A DNA stretch of 10,356 bases, from NCBI GenBank assembly GCA_045133915.1, contig JBGUUX010000041.1, positions 1 to 10,356 of the forward strand, read 5' to 3'. Origin of the DNA: RGIG7300 sp045133915 (GTDB lineage: Bacteria > Bacillota > Clostridia > Oscillospirales > CAG-272). The notes beneath the pieces were generated by a model. The model ran no database searches and had not been told where the DNA came from. It saw only the letters and a list, made by a program, of their open reading frames with translations. How positions within the stretch are numbered: position 1 is the stretch's first letter; every line of letters starts with the position of its first letter. Of this stretch, positions 7,013-10,356 are shown one piece after another. The position numbers and the translations under genes are program-made.

Positions 7013-7262
7013 AGTGCTGTCGATATGACAACATATTTACAACAAAAATCCGATAGGTCAAATAATCTGGAAAATATAAAGATTCCCAAAGGGCTTAATA
7101 GAGTTACATTCGATTAAAATTGTGTGTGATTATCTGGCTAGTATCGAGTGGGAATAATATCTAATGGCTAACAAGTGCCCGAAAACCCTTGGAAATAAAG
7201 GGCTTTCGGGCATTTTCGCAATCAATCTTGAGTCTCATACCAATTACTTTGGAGATTAAAAT
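7013..7262 (+). other. A+T-rich leader or small-RNA region between promoter and hydrolase gene
   Basis: No convincing gene lies here. A short frame from ATG 7025 to TAA 7117 (30 codons, MTTYLQQKSDRSN...) has no ribosome binding site and begins about 6 nt after the predicted transcription start. Structural elements: CATTCGAT (7107-7114) can pair with ATCGAGTG (7143-7150, one wobble), and AAAGGGCTT occurs twice, at 7088-7096 and again at 7197-7205 in the right arm of the terminator. The upstream copy could pair with the terminator's left arm, as an antiterminator would. The region fits either a roughly 200-nt small RNA or an attenuated 5' leader; I recognise no known riboswitch class. Confidence 0.35.
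7176..7216 (+). terminator. Intrinsic terminator upstream of the SGNH hydrolase gene
   Basis: TGCCCGAAA (7176-7184) pairs with TTTCGGGCA (7204-7212), and CCCTT (7186-7190) with AAGGG (7198-7202), with one A-C mismatch between the two blocks and a loop at 7191-7197. TTTT (7213-7216) follows. It lies about 47 nt before the hydrolase ATG, so it either ends an upstream transcript or controls entry into the gene. Confidence 0.75.
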
Positions 7263-8354
7263 ATGGATTATTTTAAAAAATTCAGTTCAAATACACTTGC
7301 GGGGAGCGGAAATCACTTTATTTTCTGTAACGAAGATGAAACCGCTCTTGTGAAAAGCCGTACACTGTATAAGGTGTTTGCAGAAGGCAGATATTCATAT
7401 TCATTTTTGTTTTCCAATATTATAGACAGCACCTTTGCAGACGGTTCGATCAGTTACAAAAATCTGATCGTCGATTCCTGGGTTATAGAAGAGGTATGCG
7501 TCGGTGTTTCGTCATTCTGTGATGAACATTCATTCCAACAGCCTGAAGTGATGAAATCGGTATTCTTTGGTGGGGAGAAAAGAAAAGTTGTCGATCCGGG
7601 TGAAGTTTTTTCATCAGATACGGTGGAGCTGGACGTAAAAAACGGCGAATATATTTATCTCGAAATAACCTTTTCGGGAAAAACAATTCCTTACCATGAG
7701 GAAAGCATAATCCCCTCCTTTGTATATCAAAACGGAGAATGGGTAGCTTCCAAGATGCATCCCTTTGCAGCTATGGTCGGCGTTGACAGAAAAACAAAAA
7801 AACGAATTGCATTTTTCGGTGATTCCATAACACAGGGTATCGGTACACCGATCAATTCTTACTCACATTGGAACGCAGTTTTTGCAGAAAAGCTCGGCAG
7901 GGAATATTCCTATTGGAATCTAGGCCTTGGATATGGCAGAGGCGATGATGCCGCAAGCGACGGAATATGGTTGTTTAAGGCAAAACAGAATGACATCGTG
8001 TTTGTGTGCTTCGGTGTAAATGATATTTTGTTTGGTTACGGTGCCGATGAGATCAAGAAAAATCTGCAGCTTATCGTTGATAAGCTGAGTGAGGCGGGGG
8101 TTGAGGTTATCGTTCAGACTATACCTCCCTTCGATTACTCGCCTCAGCATAAGCTTATATGGCAGGACGTCAATCATTTTATTGCAAATGATTTAAAAAA
8201 CACAATATTTGTGTTTGATTGTGTAAAATACCTTTGTAAAAACGAAGAAGAACCTCACAAAGCAAAATACGGCGTTCATCCTGATAAAGAAGGCTGCCGG
8301 ATCTGGGGTGAAGCGCTTTATGACGCTGTAATTTCGTCAAAGATATTACCATAG
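7263..8354 (+). CDS. Cytoplasmic two-domain SGNH/GDSL-family hydrolase
   Basis: A 363-residue protein with no signal peptide. Residues 1 to about 165 form a beta-rich N-terminal domain; residues about 180-360 are an SGNH hydrolase domain, a fold that cleaves esters such as acetyl groups on sugars or other acyl esters. Block I is G186-D187-S188-I189-T190 with Ser188 as nucleophile; block II lies around N219-G229 (NLGLGYGRGDD); block III is G251-V252-N253-D254, with Asn253 for the oxyanion hole; block V has His339 in GVHPD. The usual Asp three residues before that His is Tyr336 here, so the triad Asp is missing from its normal place. A beta domain plus SGNH domain with a Ser-His dyad recalls carbohydrate esterase family 2, but that assignment is inference. 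GGAG at 7251-7254 sets the start. Lys codons are mostly AAA, unlike the AAG-rich operon upstream. The substrate is unknown. Confidence 0.85.
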   Translation: MDYFKKFSSNTLAGSGNHFIFCNEDETALVKSRTLYKVFAEGRYSYSFLFSNIIDSTFADGSISYKNLIVDSWVIEEVCVGVSSFCDEHSFQQPEVMKSVFFGGEKRKVVDPGEVFSSDTVELDVKNGEYIYLEITFSGKTIPYHEESIIPSFVYQNGEWVASKMHPFAAMVGVDRKTKKRIAFFGDSITQGIGTPINSYSHWNAVFAEKLGREYSYWNLGLGYGRGDDAASDGIWLFKAKQNDIVFVCFGVNDILFGYGADEIKKNLQLIVDKLSEAGVEVIVQTIPPFDYSPQHKLIWQDVNHFIANDLKNTIFVFDCVKYLCKNEEEPHKAKYGVHPDKEGCRIWGEALYDAVISSKILP

Positions 8355-8385
8355 CATAGTTGATTTTACGTAAATAATAAAAAAC

Positions 8386-8428
8386 GCATCTATCTTTAAC
8401 TTTATACCAAAAGATGCTCTGCGATATT
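8386..8428 (+). terminator. Weak candidate terminator after the hydrolase gene
   Basis: GCATCT (8386-8391) can pair with AGATGC (8412-8417) across a 20-nt loop, with a T-rich stretch starting at about 8426. The stem is short and the loop long, so this is a weak call; the rest of 8355-8526 shows nothing else recognisable. Confidence 0.25.
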
Positions 8429-8526
8429 TTTGTAATAGGTTATGTTGAAATTGCGAAAACGAATAGTTATGAGCGGCTATCATTAAAAATCCTATACAAG
8501 ATTTTCATTTTGAACCTGAGCTATCA

Positions 8527-8555
8527 TTGAAATATTCACATTTTTCTGCTATAAT
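8527..8555 (+). promoter_or_regulatory. Consensus, extended -10 promoter of the symporter gene
   Basis: TTGAAA (8527-8532), a 17-bp spacer, and TATAAT (8550-8555) preceded by TGC, an extended -10 element. Transcription should start near 8562, leaving a leader of about 73 nt before ATG 8635. That leader is too short for a glycine riboswitch, and none is visible. Confidence 0.8.
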
Positions 8556-8634
8556 ACTCCTAATTTTTGTGTCGGAACAAGCAGTTTTTTGATATGCTTA
8601 AAGGCACGGTATTCCAGTCCGTTTTGGAGGAAAT

Positions 8635-10023
8635 ATGTTAGAGATCATTACAAAAATCAACGATGCTTTAAACGGCTTTATCTGGGGCGTACCCGCAATG
8701 ACCTGCATCGTGGGCGTCGGCTTGTATCTTGCAATACGTACAGGCTTTTTGCAGATACGTAAGTTCGGATACGCCATGAAGAACACCTTGGGCAAGATGT
8801 TCAAAAAGACTACTGCTTCTGACGGTGCTATGACTCCTTTTCAGGCGGTTTGTACCGCTCTTGCCGCTACCATCGGTACCGGTAACATCGCAGGTGTGGC
8901 AGGCGCTATCGCCATAGGTGGTCCGGGTGCGGTTTTCTGGATGTGGATGTCTGCTATCCTCGGTATGGGAACCAAGTTTGCCGAGGTTGCCCTTGCGGTT
9001 AATTTCCGTGAGCGTAACGCCAAGGGCGATTATGTTGGCGGACCTATGTACTACATAAAGAACGGTCTGGGCAAAAAGTGGATATGGCTTGCATATCTGT
9101 ACGCCTTTTTCGGTGTTTGCGCCGTGTTTGGCACAGGTAACGCCACTCAGGTAAACACCATAACCGCAGCTATTAATACAGCGCTTGTTAATTATAACGT
9201 TTTAAGCTCCGATGCTCTTGGCACAAGCAACCTGATCATCGGTATAGTCATCTGCGTTATTGTCGGTCTTATTCTTATAGGTGGTATCAAGCGTATCGGT
9301 AAGGTTTCCGAGAAGCTCGTACCCATAATGGCAGTACTCTATATCCTTTTGGGCATCGGTCTGATCGTTATCCGTATAGAGAACGTTCCTTCAGTGTTCC
9401 TTTCTATCTTCAAGGGTGCGTTTAACCCTGCCGCTTTCACAGGCGGTGTTGTAGGAAGTCTGTTTGTCAGCATGCAGAAGGGTGTATCAAGAGGTATCTT
9501 TTCTAACGAGGCGGGTCTCGGTACAGGTTCTATCGCTCATGCTTGCGCAGATACCAAGGATCCTGCAAAGCAAGGTCTTTTCGGTATCTTTGAGGTATTT
9601 ATGGATACCATTGTGGTTTGTACACTTACCGCCCTTATCATACTTCTCAGCGGAGTAGAGATCCCCTACGGTCAGGCTGCGGGAGCAGAGCTTACCATCA
9701 GCGGCTTTACTTCTGTATACGGCAACTGGGTTTCTATCTTTACAGCGGTTGCTATGTGCTGCTTTGCATTCTCTACCATTATCGGATGGGGACTGTACGG
9801 CGCACGTTGTGCAGAATTCATTTTCGGAAGCAAGATACTTGTTCCTTTCAATATCGCATATTGCCTTGTTTCCATCGTTGGCGCAACTATAGATCTCGGA
9901 CTGATCTGGGGTATCAGCGATACCTTCAACGGCTTTATGACCGTACCCAACCTGATAGCTATATTCCTTTTGACACCGGTATTATTAAAGCTTATCAAGC
10001 AACACTTCAAAAAAGAACTGTAA
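8635..10023 (+). CDS. Sodium:alanine/glycine symporter (AGCS family)
   Basis: A 462-residue polytopic membrane protein that imports small neutral amino acids, typically alanine or glycine, together with Na+. Family signatures are clear: G81-T82-G83-N84 followed by IAGVAGAI, the AGCS hallmark G95-G96-P97-G98-A99-V100-F101-W102-M103-W104, a second GTGNATQ motif at 166-172, and KGVSRGIFSNEAGLGTG from 282, with Ser290-Asn291-Glu292. The hydrophobicity fits about ten or eleven transmembrane helices, and the length is normal for the family, so the gene looks intact. GGAGG at 8626-8630 sets the start, with a slightly short 4-nt spacing. It has its own promoter and terminator and appears monocistronic. 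Members are named AgcS, AlsT, DagA or GlnT-like in different species; the exact substrate cannot be fixed from sequence alone. Confidence 0.95.
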   Translation: MLEIITKINDALNGFIWGVPAMTCIVGVGLYLAIRTGFLQIRKFGYAMKNTLGKMFKKTTASDGAMTPFQAVCTALAATIGTGNIAGVAGAIAIGGPGAVFWMWMSAILGMGTKFAEVALAVNFRERNAKGDYVGGPMYYIKNGLGKKWIWLAYLYAFFGVCAVFGTGNATQVNTITAAINTALVNYNVLSSDALGTSNLIIGIVICVIVGLILIGGIKRIGKVSEKLVPIMAVLYILLGIGLIVIRIENVPSVFLSIFKGAFNPAAFTGGVVGSLFVSMQKGVSRGIFSNEAGLGTGSIAHACADTKDPAKQGLFGIFEVFMDTIVVCTLTALIILLSGVEIPYGQAAGAELTISGFTSVYGNWVSIFTAVAMCCFAFSTIIGWGLYGARCAEFIFGSKILVPFNIAYCLVSIVGATIDLGLIWGISDTFNGFMTVPNLIAIFLLTPVLLKLIKQHFKKEL

Positions 10024-10031
10024 ATATAATA

Positions 10032-10066
10032 AACGCTCTTTACACTTTTCGGTAAAGGGCGTTTTT
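10032..10066 (+). terminator. Intrinsic terminator of the symporter gene
   Basis: The arms 10032-10043 and 10052-10063 pair over 12 bp (one G-T wobble) with an 8-nt loop, and the T-run continues to 10066. It lies 8 nt after the stop codon: a standard intrinsic terminator. Confidence 0.88.
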
Positions 10067-10161
10067 CTGTATATATCCAGTTGCCCGTGATAAACAGTTA
10101 ACGAGAAACAAAAAGCCATCCTTATGGGTCGTACTCTAAAGGACGGTACAACAAGACACGA

Positions 10162-10197
10162 AAACGCCCTTAGTTTTTTAAAAAACTAAGGGTGTTT
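10162..10197 (+). terminator. Palindromic, probably bidirectional terminator
   Basis: 18-nt arms (10162-10179 and 10180-10197) are complementary with a single G-T wobble, centred on TTTTTTAAAAAA with no spacer. A-rich sequence on the left and TTTATA on the right would let it terminate in both directions. It shares the GGGCGTTT/AAACGCCC core with the preceding terminator. Between the two (10067-10161) I see no gene. Confidence 0.65.
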
Positions 10198-10208
10198 ATA
10201 ATATTCTC

Positions 10209-10237
10209 TTTCTTTCTTAGTCAAGTTGTGCTATAAT
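10209..10237 (+). promoter_or_regulatory. Promoter of the nucleotidyltransferase-like gene
   Basis: TATAAT at 10232-10237, preceded by TGC (extended -10). The -35 position 17 bp upstream (10209-10214, TTTCTT) is poor, which the extended -10 may offset. The predicted start near 10244 gives a leader of about 36 nt with AAAGGA at 10265-10270. Confidence 0.65.
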
Positions 10238-10279
10238 ACAACTAACCAATAAATAAGAATTTGTAAAGGAAAAACAACG

Positions 10280-10356
10280 ATGAAAATTGACGTTAATGAA
10301 TTGTTTGAAGAACTTGGAAGCCTTTCGCAAGTAGAAGCGATTGCTCTTGGCGGGTC
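10280..10356 (+). CDS. N-terminus of a nucleotidyltransferase-like protein (partial)
   Basis: Only the first 25 codons are in the window; the gene runs off the right edge. ATG 10280 has AAAGGA at 10265-10270 and a promoter just upstream. The start reads MKIDVNELFEEL, then VEAIALGG with a partial codon TC, consistent with Ser. ALGGS after a short helical lead is the opening of the DNA polymerase beta-type nucleotidyltransferase fold (Gly-Gly/Gly-Ser motif), seen in aminoglycoside adenylyltransferase-like and MNT-type proteins. The metal-binding Asp residues would lie beyond the edge, so activity and subfamily cannot be judged. Confidence 0.65.
   Translation, partial: MKIDVNELFEELGSLSQVEAIALGG

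Noticed and set aside
6935..7117. 60-codon + strand frame starting at ATG 6935
   Set aside because: It has no ribosome binding site, contains a consensus promoter in its middle (6984-7012) and shows no recognisable protein pattern; the promoter reading explains the region better.
7019..7216. 6S RNA, judged by a length of about 200 nt
   Set aside because: The 5' and 3' ends do not pair and no long central-bubble hairpin is seen; size alone is not evidence.
8562..8634. Glycine riboswitch before the AGCS symporter
   Set aside because: The leader is only about 73 nt, and the conserved aptamer cores are not visible.
9618..10055. 145-codon + strand frame overlapping the end of the symporter gene
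   Set aside because: It is an Arg/Tyr/His-rich translation in another frame of an intact AGCS gene and runs into its terminator.
10124..10189. 21-codon frame MGRTLKDGTTRHEN... between the two terminators
   Set aside because: It is very short, has no ribosome binding site, and its end lies inside the palindromic terminator; a gene remnant cannot be excluded but is not supported.

Overview
The window reads as chromosomal DNA of a Gram-positive anaerobe of the class Clostridia, probably Oscillospiraceae/Ruminococcus-like. This placement is inference from protein style, the strong AAGGAG-type ribosome binding sites and the sigma-A-type promoters; no phylogenetic marker gene is present. All genes that can be supported are on the + strand. 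No tRNA, rRNA, CRISPR array or intact mobile element was seen.

Layout. (1) 1-269 is the end of a gene whose start lies outside the window; the fragment looks like an Ig/PKD-type beta-sandwich. (2) 389-1837 encodes a large secreted lipoprotein with a probable beta-propeller C-terminal half. (3) A perfect 15-bp hairpin (1856-1890) runs into the -35 box of a near-consensus promoter (1888-1916). That promoter drives a tight five-gene operon, 1954-6780: an SPFH protein with three zinc ribbons (YdjI-like), a second lipoprotein of unknown function, a membrane-anchored double-zinc-ribbon protein (YdjG-like), a TPM-domain membrane protein (YdjH-like), and a 192-residue cytosolic protein that I believe matches DUF6935. 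(4) 6781-7262 is a non-coding, increasingly A+T-rich stretch. It has a hairpin, a decayed fragment reminiscent of a Spo0E-like protein, and a consensus promoter followed about 200 nt later by an intrinsic terminator just upstream of the next gene, which is the layout of an attenuated leader or a small RNA. (5) 7263-8354 encodes a cytoplasmic two-domain SGNH/GDSL hydrolase. (6) 8635-10023 encodes a sodium:alanine/glycine symporter (AGCS family) with its own consensus promoter and terminator. (7) After a second, palindromic terminator the window ends in the first 25 codons of a nucleotidyltransferase-like gene.

How the genes work together. In Bacillus subtilis, YdjG, YdjH and YdjI are encoded with PspA and form a membrane-stress assembly: the two membrane proteins recruit the SPFH protein. 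Here the same three families are present, no PspA is in the window, and two further genes are built in. The inferred picture is a membrane-associated SPFH scaffold (gene 1) docked on YdjG/YdjH-like membrane proteins (genes 3 and 4), with an extracytoplasmic lipoprotein (gene 2) and a cytosolic partner (gene 5). The propeller lipoprotein just upstream may belong to the same envelope theme but is transcribed separately. The hydrolase and the symporter look like independent single-gene units. The best candidates for something undescribed are the two extra operon members and the putative attenuated leader before the hydrolase.
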